A DNA stretch of 64,000 nt from Cyathus striatus (taxonomy: Eukaryota > Basidiomycota > Agaricomycetes > Agaricales > Nidulariaceae): positions 1,054,001-1,118,000 of the forward strand of contig JAOVFP010000003.1 in NCBI GenBank assembly GCA_025738555.1, read 5' to 3'. A program made the position numbers and the translations under genes. Shown here piece by piece: positions 1 through 10,525 of the stretch (within the stretch, counting starts at the first letter, position 1; each line of letters begins with the position of its first letter). The notes beneath the pieces were generated by a model, which was given only the letters and a program-made list of their open reading frames with translations, was not told the origin of the DNA and searched no databases.

Positions 1-335
1 TTAGCATGCTTTTCACTCATCAAAACGATCAAAATGATCACTACTTTCAGATTCCACCTTGCTGTAACATGGCCAGCATGACGACCTTCCAAAAACAGAC
101 ATATAAAATCTGAGAGATTTTCAGTAATTAAATGTGATATTCGAGTTTAATAACATTACTAGATAGCAGAAGTCAAATATTGAGGGCAGAAGAGCGCAAC
201 AATATGGAGAAATTTGCCCAACACAAACCACTGATCAACACGAACTACTGATGGGTAATAGTATACATCAACAAGCCCCAGTTGTCTCGTAATTCATTCA
301 ATTCCTCACTACTCTTCTCTCTCCTTTCTGGGTAG
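1..335. other. Intergenic; decayed upstream region of a duplicated family
   Basis: No gene is recognised. The last part, about 270-335, resembles the leader upstream of the three long copies of the YWSLD-type family: a stretch mentioning cattcaattcctcactac occurs just before the start codon here and near 21375. This suggests the stretch is the decayed promoter/leader of a fourth copy. Confidence 0.4.
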
Positions 336-430
336 ATGTTCTACACAGCTACAAAATTTGTTATATGGAATGGATTCAGAGTATTCATCGAGATGAGGGA
401 TAACACCAAGTTGTGCGAGCTATCTTGAGC
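336..430 (+). pseudogene. Exon-1 relic of the YWSLD-type pseudokinase-like family
   Basis: An ATG at 336 opens a short frame that matches exon 1 of the genes at 21408, 30431 and 37441. The shared pattern is an aromatic-Ala-Thr-x-Phe-Val-Ile start, then Phe-Ile-Glu-Met-Arg-Asp-Asn and Lys-Leu just before the first splice donor. This copy has substitutions (Tyr-Thr for Asn-Ala, Trp for Gln) and extra residues in the middle. No later exon of the family follows before the transposon cluster at 645. It is therefore a truncated copy; its rest was lost or displaced by transposon insertions. A solo exon duplicated by a local event is the alternative. Confidence 0.6.
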
Positions 431-791
431 ATTTCTCAGGAAACTATCTGAACTGTCTTATTTTAAAGGCTTCAGCTATCTATATCAACCTATTTTCTTT
501 GTGTTATCCAATGGACAGCCAGTCATATATGTTTTGGGTGTTGACTTGTTATTTACTTTTACATTCAGACGTTGGAGCTACTAATGATTTTTGTGCATAT
601 TATTGTGGCACTAAATATGTGAAAAAATAAAATAAGAAGTGTTACAGTAGGGGAGTTCAATCTTGGCCATTTTGTCGCGTCGCTACAGATCAGTCACTAC
701 AGCAACTTGACAGCAACATTACAATCCTGCCTAGTGCATGTTACAAAACAGCTATAGCTGTGTCGTGTGTTGCCAAGAATGAACTTCCCTA

Positions 792-1391
792 GTGTTGGGG
801 CACTGCTTGACACACGGACACTGCTTGACACACCTTCACACATTTTATTCTCCAGCCTCATATTATTGTTGTATTGCAGTGAGAAAGCTAAGGTGGGATT
901 GCTGCAAAGTCAGGAGAAACTGCAAGCTTTTTCCTCTTTTATTTTTCACTTTAAGAACTTCTATGCCATTCTTACATTTTGAAAAAATTGTGTTAGTAAA
1001 TAGACTATATAAAGCAACTTTCCTCCAAATTACAACTCAATAAACATATAAATGCGGTGATAAAAAATGATACAAAGATAAATCATGCAAAAGTGTGTTC
1101 TGCGTGTGACAAATGCGAATCACATGCTCTTGATCCCACTCAAAATAGCTGGTGTGAGCTAATGTAACACATGTGACACTACTGTGTCAAGTCCTGTCTG
1201 TGACCCAAAAGTGGTCCTCTAATTAATTCAACTCCTACGTTACATTCTACATCTATACCTACATTTAAACTTTGTATTTTGCATGCCAATATGTTCTAGA
1301 GTGTTTATATCAACTTTTTATAGGCGTTTTCCACTTTGTGGATGATTAAATCCCACTTTAAAAGTAGGTGTGTCAAGGAATACCCCAACAC
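792..1391. mobile_element. 600 bp nested TIR element with TA duplication
   Basis: The ends GTGTTGGGGCACTGCTTG (from 792) and the inverted GTGTTGGGGTATTCCTTG (ending 1391) match over about 24 bp with three differences and continue into GACACAC. TA lies on both sides (790-791 and 1392-1393). A shorter internal copy of ACACTGCTTGACACAC follows the left end. The interior is AT-rich with no recognisable coding region. It is a MITE-like insertion at the palindromic centre of the surrounding cluster. Confidence 0.6.
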
Positions 1392-1508
1392 TAGGGGAGT
1401 TCAAACCTAGCTGTTTCATGGCGCCAAGGAAATGATAGTAGTACATCAACTTCATTTCATATCATCCTAGGCTTGACAACCCCCGATACAAATGAAGGCA
1501 GTTGATGC

Positions 1509-1760
1509 TTAATCGGAGTGGAGTTCAGTCAGGGAATAAATTCTGTTAACGTGAGCCTGCACTGAATGTAAAATGTTCAGTGATTGTAGATTAGATAGAG
1601 ATATCATCCACAACCATTCCTTTGAGCTATGGGTTTTGCGGAGTGTCACTGTCCTAGCATCCAGAGTGGCCCTAAGAAAGGAGAATTGTTCTTCAAGAGA
1701 CTGAAGTGGTTGATGAGTTCCAGAAGATGTGTTGACGAGAGGAAGGGGAGGTTCTGCCAT
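1509..1760 (-). CDS. Short hypothetical ORF inside the TIR cluster
   Basis: An 83-codon frame runs from an ATG at 1760 to a stop at 1509 within the right half of the 645-2009 cluster. The middle has a Leu-rich, possibly helical segment around the Leu-Glu-Glu-Gln-Phe residues. No family is recognised and no splice partners were found. It may be a remnant of transposon coding sequence or a chance frame; its position wholly inside a non-autonomous element makes a host gene unlikely. Confidence 0.2.
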   Translation of the reverse strand: MAEPPLPLVNTSSGTHQPLQSLEEQFSFLRATLDARTVTLRKTHSSKEWLWMISLSNLQSLNILHSVQAHVNRIYSLTELHSD

Positions 1761-2345
1761 GTATTAGAGACTGTAAGGCACTAGAGCAATTAAAAAACAG
1801 TAAAATTAGTGTCCATCGGTGTCAATGGGCAACACGGAATGCACAAGTGCAGCACAGTGACGGACCAATTCAAATTCCAATTGAGGGTTTACTTGGATCT
1901 CGCAACGATACAGGCATAGAACCCTTCAGCTATACCTGTGGGAAGTTATTTCATTTTGCCGTTTTTTTGTATCATATTTTTGTATCGCCAGGTTTGAACT
2001 CCCCTACTGTACAAATTAAATTACAAATGTGGCATGGGTTTTCCCAGGACCCCCGAAAATCCCTACTAAAGTTAGATCCCATGAAAAATTATTCTTGTCT
2101 GGATTGAGTTTCCAAAATTTCACTTATTTTGTCCAGATAGCATCTATGTCCATGCCAGGGGCCCCAGATTGTGTCCGGATTAGTGTTCTAAGTTCCAAAA
2201 ATTGCGATTTTACCAGAATTTCTTTTATTTTTGGCGAAATATAGCTTTCAGGGAATCTTGAGGATTGATAGAGAGTGTATTTTACCGATTTGAGTACAGG
2301 AATCTATCTGAAGAGACATAAAGCTAATTGTGCCCATTTTTTCCC

Positions 2346-3392
2346 TCAAGTATTGAAAATCTTCAGTGCTGCAGCAAGCTGAGATTTTTGAGATTGAAGG
2401 TCTCGGAATATGTCCATATAATATCTGTTTTCCAAAGTGAGACCAACATCAGACTGAAGAGTGACAGCAGAAAATGGAATAACCATCATAAACTGAATAG
2501 ATGAAATAAGTTCGAAGTAGAAATTGCTAAGGAGAAATGTTGTCTTCAGAGTAGCACTGAAAAAATTAGCAGTATAATTCTCAAAGATTTGCACACCGAA
2601 GGTTGAAATAGCAGATATAGCTGAGGAGTCTTTCATGGCAGCATGTTTGGAATTCTTCCCCACAGTCTTTGAGTACATGGTTATAGCTGATAATGATTAA
2701 ACTTCGAACACATTGGTTAGTAGAAATCAAGGTCAACTCACGCCAAACACAAGGACCATTCATAGTGATAACAAAACCAGGGACCGAAAAAGAGAGGAGA
2801 TCACAGACTGAGGCTGCATTGCATAAAAGCAGCTCCTAAGCTTCTAAAGGAATAGCAAGCTTGCATTCGATGGCTTTGACAATGAAGTCTGACACATCTG
2901 AAGCTGGAAATGGCTTTCCACAATCAATCCAATTGGATTCGCAAAATTCTCAATAGTCTTCATCAATTATAATACAATTTATGTCCATAATAAATTGCAA
3001 AATATCAAAGAGATGAGTTCGAGACTTCAAGTTGGTGATCCAAAGTGGTGAAGAATGGCAAGCAGATGTTTTCTAGTGAGTGATTTCTAAGACAAAACAA
3101 TGAGTATTAGTGATGTAGATTTTGGATAGATGATGTGAAATGTCGAAGAGAACTGCAAGGTAGGTACAGTAGCAGCAATGAGCACTTCACAAGTTGAGGA
3201 TGAAGTAAAGAGGTTCAGGTCAAGTATGAGAGGCAGAGTATTGAATTGCTCCAGAGCAGATATAATAATTTGTATGTAATGAAAGGACTTAAATACTGTA
3301 TGGTACAGTGGAGGTAAATGACTGCACTCAGACAAAGAATGAGAAATCCAACATAGCCTAAAAGAATGAAAATGAAAACCTAGTAATTTCAT
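2346..3392 (-). pseudogene. Degenerate coding remnant of the outer hAT-like element
   Basis: On the minus strand, several open blocks (3392-3087, a block around 3060-2790 with in-frame stops, 2763-2581, and 2678-2346) can be read in succession only by changing frame and passing stops. The 110-codon block ending at 2346 has a protein-like composition with hydrophobic Phe/Leu helices. No C2H2/BED finger, RNase H or hAT dimerisation motif is readable, so transposase identity rests only on lying inside the TIRs. It could be captured host sequence. Confidence 0.35.
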
Positions 3393-3945
3393 TGAGTTGA
3401 AGAGCAGGCTTGCCCAAGCTTCAGGTGGTGGGACTCAGGGTGTTGGCTAGCAGTGTCATATTTACTACAGTCGAACCCCTCTTATTCCATACCACTCATA
3501 GCACATAAAAGTGAAAACACATAAAATTTTCGGTCCACCAACTTGGTTCACGGGGAATTGTACACCATAATCCATAAAAGTCGTAATCCATAACCCATAC
3601 AGTTTTCTGCAAAAAATCCCATATTATTACATAAGTGCACCAAGGATTTTTGTACAATATTTTCTATTCCATTGTCCTAGCAGACCCTGAAAGTCTGACA
3701 CGTCACTGCGACAACTGAATAACTATAATATGTGTTTTAATCTACATATGAAAATGCCGAAGAGCGAGGAAAGCACTTGGAACCCCGAAATTCAGGATAC
3801 ACTTTTCACACAATGTTTTGTAACCCATTTGAAACAGTACCTAATAATGGTTGTTCGACGCAATTACATGGTGTCTAGTTTCTACTTATCAGTAATCACA
3901 AGAACTAAGTCAGTTCAAAACTAAGAAGTTTAGGTGCAGCTTGCC

Positions 3946-5150
3946 AGGACCCCTGATAATCCCACCTTAGGTCGGATACTAAAATCGCCTTTTTCCGGCT
4001 GTAATAGGGGGACGAAAAATCATCAAAAATTTCGGAATTTTAGGGGGATAGTATATTCAAGCTACAAATTTTCGGGTTTACGGGGGGATTATGTATCTGA
4101 CCTCTAAAATTAGTCAAAGTGTTTCTACTCTACTGTATCTTCATTTGAGCATTTCTGGCGTGTCATGAGCCACTTTACAGTGCTCAAAGCAAGTTGCTTT
4201 TTCTCTGAAATCCTCACAAAAGTATTTGTGAATGTGTTTGTGTGCATCTTGACAATGGAGTCATTATGAGGAACCAGCTTTATTGATGAAACTGACAATT
4301 CACATAGAAATGCTCCAGCTGGTATGTGAATGAATTGTGGTGATCCAAGATGAGTTGAGGGACCAACTTGTGGAATTGTTATGTTTGCTAGATCTATGGG
4401 TGATAGAGTTGAAGCCAGAACATATATTGCACTGGAGGCACTAGAAAGCTTTGTATGTTGATTGAGCTCTTCGGAGACATGATCTGAAACATTCTTGTAC
4501 ACTTTTCCAGTACCAACCCACCTCATAAGTACTTCATTCAGAGAGTGCGTTATTGTCATCAAAATGTAAATTTGTTTCTGTACCGAATAGAATAGTCAGA
4601 ATTTCGAGTAGATGAGATAGAAATAACACAGCAGAGTGAGAAGCAGCAAATCGCAATGTGAATGCTTTATATCACAGTTAATGAAAAGAACTGAATTTTA
4701 CAATTGCGAGCACACATTGATTACATATACAAAAATGGGAGAGAAGAGATAGACCAAAGACTGCAGAGCAAGTAGTGAGGCAGTGAGGGTTTGAAAAGTT
4801 TGTGTCTGGACATGTTTGTGAAGCATTAGGCCTACCCAATAGGACCTATGTCGGTACGTGGTTGAGACAGTGAGTAGTGGGAAATGGCGATGTGCATGGA
4901 AGAGGGTTGTGCTGCGTGTTCGGCCCTTATTGATGTGATGAAAGGTTGGTGTGGCTGTGTTGAAACAGGTGGACGTGTATCTGACCTGCCAGCGAAGCCT
5001 CGAATATAGGGGGATGCTAAACTTGACATCATGGTAAAAAAATTTGATGCCGTAGGGGGACACCCGCCAAGTTGTATCTGACATTTCAGAAATTTTTGGT
5101 GATTGTAGGGGGATTAGTATCCGACCTAAGGCGAGATTATCAGGGGTCCT
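3946..5150. mobile_element. hAT-like non-autonomous element, innermost of the nest
   Basis: Perfect 16 bp inverted repeats AGGACCCCTGATAATC (3946-3961) and GATTATCAGGGGTCCT (5135-5150) are flanked by near-identical 8-mers, AGCTTGCC (3938-3945) and AGCTCGCC (5151-5158). Similarity of the ends continues inward for about 25 bp (CCTTAGGTCGGATACTA). Subterminal copies of a TAGGGGGA word occur at both ends (about 4010-4095 and 5050-5115). The TIR differs from that of the outer element at only two of 16 positions, so both belong to one family. It is 1205 bp with no transposase. Confidence 0.75.
4125..4562 (-). CDS. Hypothetical 145-codon ORF inside the inner hAT-like element
   Basis: An uninterrupted minus-strand frame from 4562 to 4125 encodes a Ser/Thr/Asn-rich protein with two hydrophobic stretches in its middle and no recognised motif. 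It fills over a third of the 1205 bp element and lies entirely within it, so it may be element-encoded cargo or a chance frame. No intron with partner exons was found. I cannot assign a function. Confidence 0.25.
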   Translation of the reverse strand: MMTITHSLNEVLMRWVGTGKVYKNVSDHVSEELNQHTKLSSASSAIYVLASTLSPIDLANITIPQVGPSTHLGSPQFIHIPAGAFLCELSVSSIKLVPHNDSIVKMHTNTFTNTFVRISEKKQLALSTVKWLMTRQKCSNEDTVE

Positions 5151-6046
5151 AGCTCGCCTTCAGGAACCAAGCCAAGATGTGTGTACGTCACATGACCTAT
5201 TTCTCTTCCGTACTTACAACATATACTACAGTACTGCCATAACTGACTTTCTTATAAAGCCGTAAGCTATTTTATGAAATAGTTATATTACTATCTAACT
5301 TATATAGACATTTGTCTGGGAATTTTTGCAGGCAAGCCATTATATATAATATTTACTGCTTAAATATCAAGAACTTCGCAATTTATTTCCTTTTTCGGAA
5401 GGTCTCTCAAAACCCATCTACCCCAAAAGCCATACACTTTTCGGTCTACCGAAGCGTATGGGATAAGAGGGGTTCGACTGTACTCTTGAATATCGGTTCA
5501 GTTCCTGTGGATGTCCATTTGAAGGAAAGCACAAGGAGGGTTTTCGGAGAAGGTGAGATACAGACTGATACAGACAAAGCCAATGACCAGAATTTTTACA
5601 GCTGCATGGCAAAAATTAGGTAATGTTGACGTCACCTACTGGGCCATTTTGTCCGGACAGGGATCATACATCCGAAACGTTTGACTACTAATGTCCGGAT
5701 ATGTGATGAAAGAATGTTGGTCTCCAGCCCCCAAAAGTGTCCGGATTGCATCAAAGTTCCGGGGCCTACGGCCCCGGTTTTTGTCCGGATTGGCATCTAA
5801 CTGTGGTACAGATTTTCGGGGGTCCTGTTTTCCCTGGGTGGGAGTGCGACAGGTTGATTAATGAAATTTCAGAAATGATACTTAATATTATGTACTGTAT
5901 GTACCTGTCTCACGACCCTGAAAATTTTGACGGGGCCCGGATGGGAAAAATCCTGCATCTATTCATTCGGCTGCGTTAATCCATCCTTGGCTTCACCACC
6001 ATCCTTTCCTTACCACCACCTCGTCTCCTCCAACTTCACTACTGCA

Positions 6047-7420
6047 ATGGGACTGGAATTTGATCTATCGATACCACCTGAAAGTTATTTCACTCCGGTT
6101 GTTCAAGAACGCTATCTAGCACAACATTACTGGTCCGGTGAGTTCCTCCATGATTCCCCAAACCTATCTCTTCAACCATCCCCCGAAAGTGGCTGCCTAT
6201 ATGTTTCTGATATGGGAATACGTATGCACATGTCCGTATGAATTTCATTATATATGGAAGTATGAAGCAAATCTTTTCTACTTGTTCTGCTTTCCGGATT
6301 AAACTGATCGTCGTGCGTAGGCGGCCAATAACGAAAGTGAAGGCCCTATACCTGTTTTCGAGGTACTTTGCACTACTATTTCAAAGGTACATACATCTCT
6401 TGTTCCTGATGATGTGCAGCGTTTGGACATATCAACGATAGCGCCAATCATATAATTATAATGAGGGTCCTATCTCCTCTTCCCGTTCCATCATCGACAT
6501 GTGTCCACTGGATCATATTTCAACTAGTTGCATTTATTCTCCTATTCTCAGCGATGGAGGCCGTTCTGATGCTAAGAGGTATGTGGGCTCGGTAACATTC
6601 TCTGGTCCTGTGTCAATTAAGTTAATGTTGCTCGTGCAATCTAGTATATGCATTGTACAACCACTCAAAAGGAATTGGGTTCACATTGCTAGCATTCTTC
6701 ACCCTTGAATTGGCTGCGTCAATCGGTTGTCCCATTCGAATCATACCTAGGGTTAAGTTCGATGCCATTTGCACAGGCCAAGTTGCGCCCTCCGAAAATT
6801 TGATATTTGGGTGAGCAAAATGTTATTCTTTATTCTGATTTTTCTTATGCACCTAAAGTTCTTCATCTTAGCGGGAGCGTTCTCATTACCCAATTTACTA
6901 TCGCCGTGCTAACTATTGCAAAACGAAACGCTGGTCAGACGAACGTCGATACCAAAATCGTAAGGACTGTGCTTCGCGATGGGCTATGGGCGTTCGCAGC
7001 TGTAATAGGTACGTATATGCATCATTGTTTGATTCAGCATTGAAGTTCATTAGATTCTATCAGCCGTTGTTTCTGTATTAGCGCCTTATTCCTTTTTTAA
7101 ACAAGTTGCTACTCCTCACGTTATATTCTCGTGAGTACATGCTGAAATTCTCATCCTATAAACCAATGTTTATATCATTATCGACAGTTGGCCTATTTCG
7201 ATATTTTCGTTCATCGTAAGAACATTTATTAAGCTATCATAAAGTTTCTGCTCATTTCCGATTTTAGACATGTCGTGTCATTTTGAACTTGCAGCGAATG
7301 AACTTGGTTGAGACGGTTTATCAGTCGCCTCTGCGGTATACAGGCGGACCTCCGAGTGAGATTGAGCTTCCCCCAGTTTTAATTTCAAGTGATATAGAGT
7401 TGGCGAATTTGAACCCGTAA
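6047..7420 (+). CDS. DUF6533-type seven-transmembrane protein (first of a tandem pair)
   Basis: A multi-exon gene starts at ATG 6047. Intron 1 removes GTGAGTTCC...CGAAAG and joins a Tyr-Trp-Ser-Val-Ala-Ala segment to a helix with the DUF6533 signature: Trp-Glu-Tyr, then an acidic residue, then Tyr-Ile-Trp. After a second intron comes Lys-Arg-Pro with Lys-x-Leu-Tyr and Ser-Arg-Tyr-Phe, the hallmark W-x-x-P...LY...RY block. Later exons give more hydrophobic helices, an Arg/Val-Tyr-Ala-Leu-Tyr segment near 6650, and a tail with Cys-Arg-Val-Ile-Leu-Asn-Leu near 7270, ending in TAA at 7420. These are integral-membrane proteins of unknown role, abundant in Agaricomycetes. I see no lesion; the exon junctions around 6390-6510 are uncertain. 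Its downstream neighbour is a paralog on the same strand. Confidence 0.75.
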
Positions 7421-7748
7421 CGATACAATGCACTTTGGAAATTGTCTAACAAATTAGAAAGATATAGGCAGCTTTTATATTTGATATGATAATATTATTG
7501 GTTAGCCTCAATTGTGCCGCTCGCCACGATACAGCGAACCTACATTAACTTAAGATTGAAGCCATTGATCGGATACAAAAACGGTATACATGTGCGTGTC
7601 AAGAGAGGATGCTAAATTGCGATATCCTCCACATTGCCTTTCACTTATTATGCCTATTTTCCGAGGTGAATGTGTCCGCTGGCAGGGTATGGGTTCGCGA
7701 GGATGTCGCTTTGCGCGAGAGCGTCCAAGCTCTCATCTTTCTATCTTT
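7421..7748. other. Intergenic, nothing recognised
   Basis: This stretch between the first DUF6533-type gene and a minus-strand hypothetical frame has no supported gene, repeat or RNA. The part after about 7700 becomes pyrimidine-rich (ctatctttctatctt). Confidence 0.4.
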
Positions 7749-8057
7749 CTATCTTGTTCTTCGTCTTTCACTTGTCCCTCCCATCTGTCTAGCATGAGTA
7801 GCTGGCAGGTTGGGTGGTGTGGTGCTGTCTTCTGGTTGGGTTGGTGTTGCGGTATTCTCATTGGAGGTTGGAGATGGCGTGTGATGCTCCGCTCTGCCTT
7901 CATCTGGGAAAGCTAAGCGGCTTGCGTGCTGTACGATTTGGTGCTGTAACCTCGGTTGGAGGTCTCTCGGATCTCGGTAGAGGTTCCGTGCGATGTCCAA
8001 GTCGAGGCTGGCTTTAACTTTGGGCTCTGGATCCCAGTCAGAAGCCCAACTACCCAA
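7749..8057 (-). CDS. Hypothetical protein, 102 codons
   Basis: A minus-strand frame runs from ATG 8057 to a stop at 7749. The first half has a charged, helix-compatible segment rich in Asp, Arg and Leu around Arg-Asp-Pro-Arg-Asp-Leu. The second half is low-complexity Pro/Thr/Ser, typical of disordered fungal protein tails. No family is recognised. The region is more GC-rich than its flanks, which favours coding, but overlapping plus-strand frames are also open. It may be one exon of a larger gene or a decayed fragment. Confidence 0.3.
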   Translation of the reverse strand: MGSWASDWDPEPKVKASLDLDIARNLYRDPRDLQPRLQHQIVQHASRLAFPDEGRAEHHTPSPTSNENTATPTQPEDSTTPPNLPATHARQMGGTSERRRTR

Positions 8058-8927
8058 ATTGACTTGCTATGTGCGAGCCGTAGTTTCACGCAACTGAACC
8101 AATATAAAAGCAGCATTAGCAGTAGTTTGTGAAATTAACTAAACTCATACCTTGCACATGTATACACCCTGAGTGCCACTCACTGCTCTGACCCATATGC
8201 CGAAACCCAACAACCATCTTGCAAACGAGCCATCAAAGGTAGAGTGTCGATGAGGAGTGCATGGATATATAACAGGGAGTTAAAGTAGAAGTGGGGATAT
8301 GGGCAACTGGGAAGTCTGCTGGTTCATTTGCATGCCAAGTGCAAGTCAAGACGAAGTGATACTAGGCCACACCTATGAAAGATCACTTGTCATGCAGTAT
8401 TTCTCGCAGATAGACGAGGTTAAGGTGGTGGAGGGGCGAAAAGGGGAGTATTACGAAGTAATAGAATTACATGAGGTACGGGAAGTTGGTGGGAACGAAA
8501 AGAAAGGGCTTGTCGTATGCCACGCATGAGCGTTAGAATTATATACAAGTGATGGAGAGGGGAAATGAATGCCAGACGCCAAGTTTATGACAGCGCTCTC
8601 ACAATCCTGTTTACCCTAGAAATCGTTCAAAATGTCCAGATTTCTCTAAGAAAATGATTGAAAGGCGTCCCACTGTTTTGTGTGTATAAAGCTGCCAAGA
8701 CTTTATTTTGTGGCTCGGCAAATTCTACTAGATGTCCCTTGATATAAGCCTTTTGACTGGGCTTCAAAGTTCTGAATCTATTGAATACGGAGCCGGGGAA
8801 GAGCATACGTAACAAATGCCTGGTTGGTGTAAAGTGCTTATATACTTGAGCCGTATCTCTGAGCTATGCAACCGCGCAGTTCGCTGGCACCGTCACCTTG
8901 CGAGCCTACATAGTTGTTCAAGTACAT
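8058..8927. other. Intergenic with unassigned short frames
   Basis: No gene is supported. A 76-codon plus-strand frame at 8299-8529 and a 62-codon minus-strand frame at 8627-8815 are open but carry no motif I recognise. The last 100 bp should contain the promoter of the second DUF6533-type gene; no clear TATA box was picked out. Confidence 0.35.
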
Positions 8928-10066
8928 ATGGCTATCGATGTGCAAGATGAGGTGACTTTGGTCCACCTGTCGACTGTGGCTACTAGGAACTACTTGATTG
9001 GTGAGTAGCTTATAGGCATGTTACGTTTTTATGCTCTAACCTTTTGACTGGAAATAGTGGGCGCGTTAGTGCTTCTTGTTTGGGAATATGCTGTGACAGT
9101 GAAAGATGAGTTTACTTTCATATGGAGGTGTGTGGTTATTAGGTGCTGCTATCTTTTACTATTAATAATGACACGCGTTTGCGTGCAGAAAACCATTCAA
9201 CTATGTCAAGCTCCTATATATCTTATCTCGGTATTATGGATTAGTTGCTCAGTCGTACGTTTGTCTAATTTCTCTCATATTTTACTTGATTGGTGTCTCT
9301 TTAGAGTAAACGTATATTTAGCACTCAATCGCCTATCCTACCTCCCTCTCCACCAAGATACATGCCGAACATGGGCTCTCTTTCTAATATTCTCCTCAGG
9401 GGTTCATTTTGCTGCGTTGGATTGCATAGTAATGATACGATGTGTGTCATTTATTCCCCCCTTAAATGTGTAACATCTTACTATTCAAACCAACAGTATA
9501 CGCACTACACAGAAAAGACAGAAGAATAGGTTTCATGCTCTTCTGTGCCTTCATCATGGAGCTCGCAGTAGGTATAGGGTGTGCATACGCGATTTACCAC
9601 AAAACATCGTATGATATTACATGCGACTCGTACGAGATGCCTTTTCATACAGTGTACCTCATGTACATGTTTCTCTTATCTGCATATCAAAATACTCATT
9701 GAACCGACGAACGCCGCAGGTCGCTAGTGATAGCAATGCAAACAGTAATATGGACAATGACACTGTACAAGGTTCATTCCCTCGGTGCAAGCCATAATAT
9801 ACCCTTTCTAGTAGAAATTCTAGGGGTCGTAATAAGAGATGGCACGTGCACATTTTTGTTGATCGTCAGTGAGTAGTTTGGTTTTAGTAAACTTAGCGGT
9901 TAAAGAGGAGCTACTTACGGCTAATTTGGGTACACAGCTATCTATATGGCGACTATACCTTATGTGGCTGCTTCGAGAATTCTGAGGATGCATGAGACAT
10001 TGATGTACATTGTGTTGATTATTTTTGGTTGTGAGGACGCTAATGATGTTTTAGATTTCCTATAAG
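8928..10066 (+). CDS. DUF6533-type seven-transmembrane protein (second of the pair)
   Basis: ATG at 8928. Exon 1 ends in Tyr-Leu-Ile before GTGAGT at about 9000. Exon 2 encodes a helix with Trp-Glu-Tyr, Lys-Asp-Glu and Phe-Ile-Trp, and exon 3 has Arg-Lys-Pro-Phe, Lys-Leu-Leu-Tyr and Ser-Arg-Tyr-Tyr. This is the DUF6533 signature in the same order as in the neighbour at 6047. Later exons give a helix ending in Ile-Arg-Leu-Tyr-Ala-Leu-His (joined across an intron near 9430-9500), another helix before a Cys-bearing loop, and a helix with an Arg-Asp-Gly motif near 9830. The usual Cys/Ser-Arg-x-Leu region occurs near 9990. The 3' end is uncertain: the frame stops near 10066, but an alternative last exon could extend to about 10200. 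The pair probably arose by tandem duplication; function is unknown. Confidence 0.72.
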
Positions 10067-10450
10067 TATGCTTTCGATATCTGTAAGCCCTGAATCATCC
10101 CCAATTCCCTTCGCTGTTACTGAAGGACGTTTACAAATAGGGATGCAGATCGATAATGAACATGCAGCGAATCGCAGGAGTCGCACCAGAACATTCTCAT
10201 GCCGCTCATTAATATCGACGATGAGATATACGAGATAGACAGATAGAGTAAATCCTGTGGATGAAAGCAGGCCAAAACTTAATATACCTATCCATATTGC
10301 CATATCTCAATAGTTATCTTCTGGACGTTTTTATTTATTGTATTAGTTTTTTTCTGCAATGTCAACCCAATGTTAGCGTGCCTTAATTATGTAAACTGGG
10401 TCGGTGACGCCAGCGCTTAGCTTCAGGCTTTCAGCGTCATCCTTCAAGGA
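10067..10450. other. Intergenic / possible 3' exon
   Basis: Nothing firmly supported. A plus-strand frame from about 10066 to 10230 could be an alternative last exon of the upstream membrane protein, giving a Ser/Arg-rich cytosolic tail. The rest is AT-rich without recognised features. Confidence 0.3.
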
Positions 10451-10525
10451 ACTCCCGCTACCTTTTAAGGTAGTAGAGTTATGTAGGGTGATGAAAAACC
10501 AAAATTTGCAGAGCGAACACCTCCC
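10451..10525. repeat. Dispersed repeat with a CTACC...GGTAG hairpin
   Basis: A roughly 70 bp segment starting CCCGCTACCTTTTAAGGTAG recurs at 41529-41595 as CCCACTACCTTTTTAGGTAG. It then continues with a similar gtttatgtgggtt and tttgcag context. The centre can fold as a short hairpin. It looks like a piece of a MITE or a conserved element end. Confidence 0.45.

Larger units (their letters stand above)
645..2009. mobile_element. TA-flanked TIR element cluster (pogo/Tc1-mariner-like ends)
   Basis: Perfect 16 bp terminal inverted repeats are visible: CAGTAGGGGAGTTCAA at 645-660 and its reverse complement at 1994-2009. TA dinucleotides flank both ends (643-644, 2010-2011). CAGT-type termini with a TA duplication are what pogo/Tc1-mariner elements leave. 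No DDE transposase is readable inside, so this is non-autonomous. The interior is interrupted by a second 600 bp element (792-1391). Once that is removed, the junction is an inverted pair of the same TIR core (GAACTTCCC-TA-GGGGAGTTC), so the host may itself be two elements placed head to head. A related family member lies at about 51965-53168. Confidence 0.7.
3468..5480. mobile_element. pogo/Tc1-like TIR element nested in the hAT-like element
   Basis: The left end CAGTCGAACCCCTCTTAT (3468 on) and the inverted right end ending 5480 match over 25 bp with one difference, with TA on each side (3466-3467 and 5481-5482). The CAGT start and TA duplication fit pogo/Tc1-mariner. Internal similarity continues patchily: a ttttcggtc-ccg block lies near both ends. 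Only short unrecognised frames are present, so it is non-autonomous. It lies wholly inside the 2046-5826 element and is itself split by the 3946-5150 element, which fixes the order of insertion. Confidence 0.75.
2046..5826. mobile_element. hAT-like DNA transposon, 3.8 kb, perfect 8-bp TSD, degenerate
   Basis: Terminal inverted repeats AGGACCCCCGAAAATC (2046-2061) and GATTTTCGGGGGTCCT (5811-5826) are perfect over 16 bp. They are flanked by a perfect 8-bp duplication GTTTTCCC (2038-2045 and 5827-5834). Eight-bp duplications are characteristic of hAT elements, though other superfamilies such as KDZ also make them. Subterminal copies of a TGTCCGGAT-like word occur near both ends (for example around 2097, 2132, 2174 and 5650-5790), which would suit transposase binding. 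The inside holds only broken coding sequence and a later nested insertion (3468-5480). The intact duplication beside a decayed interior suggests it moved in trans or decayed after insertion. Confidence 0.8.

Noticed and set aside
5755..5780. CCGGGGCCTACGGCCCCGG palindrome as a transcription terminator
   Set aside because: It sits in the subterminal region of the outer hAT-like element with no upstream plus-strand gene; more likely a transposon structural feature.
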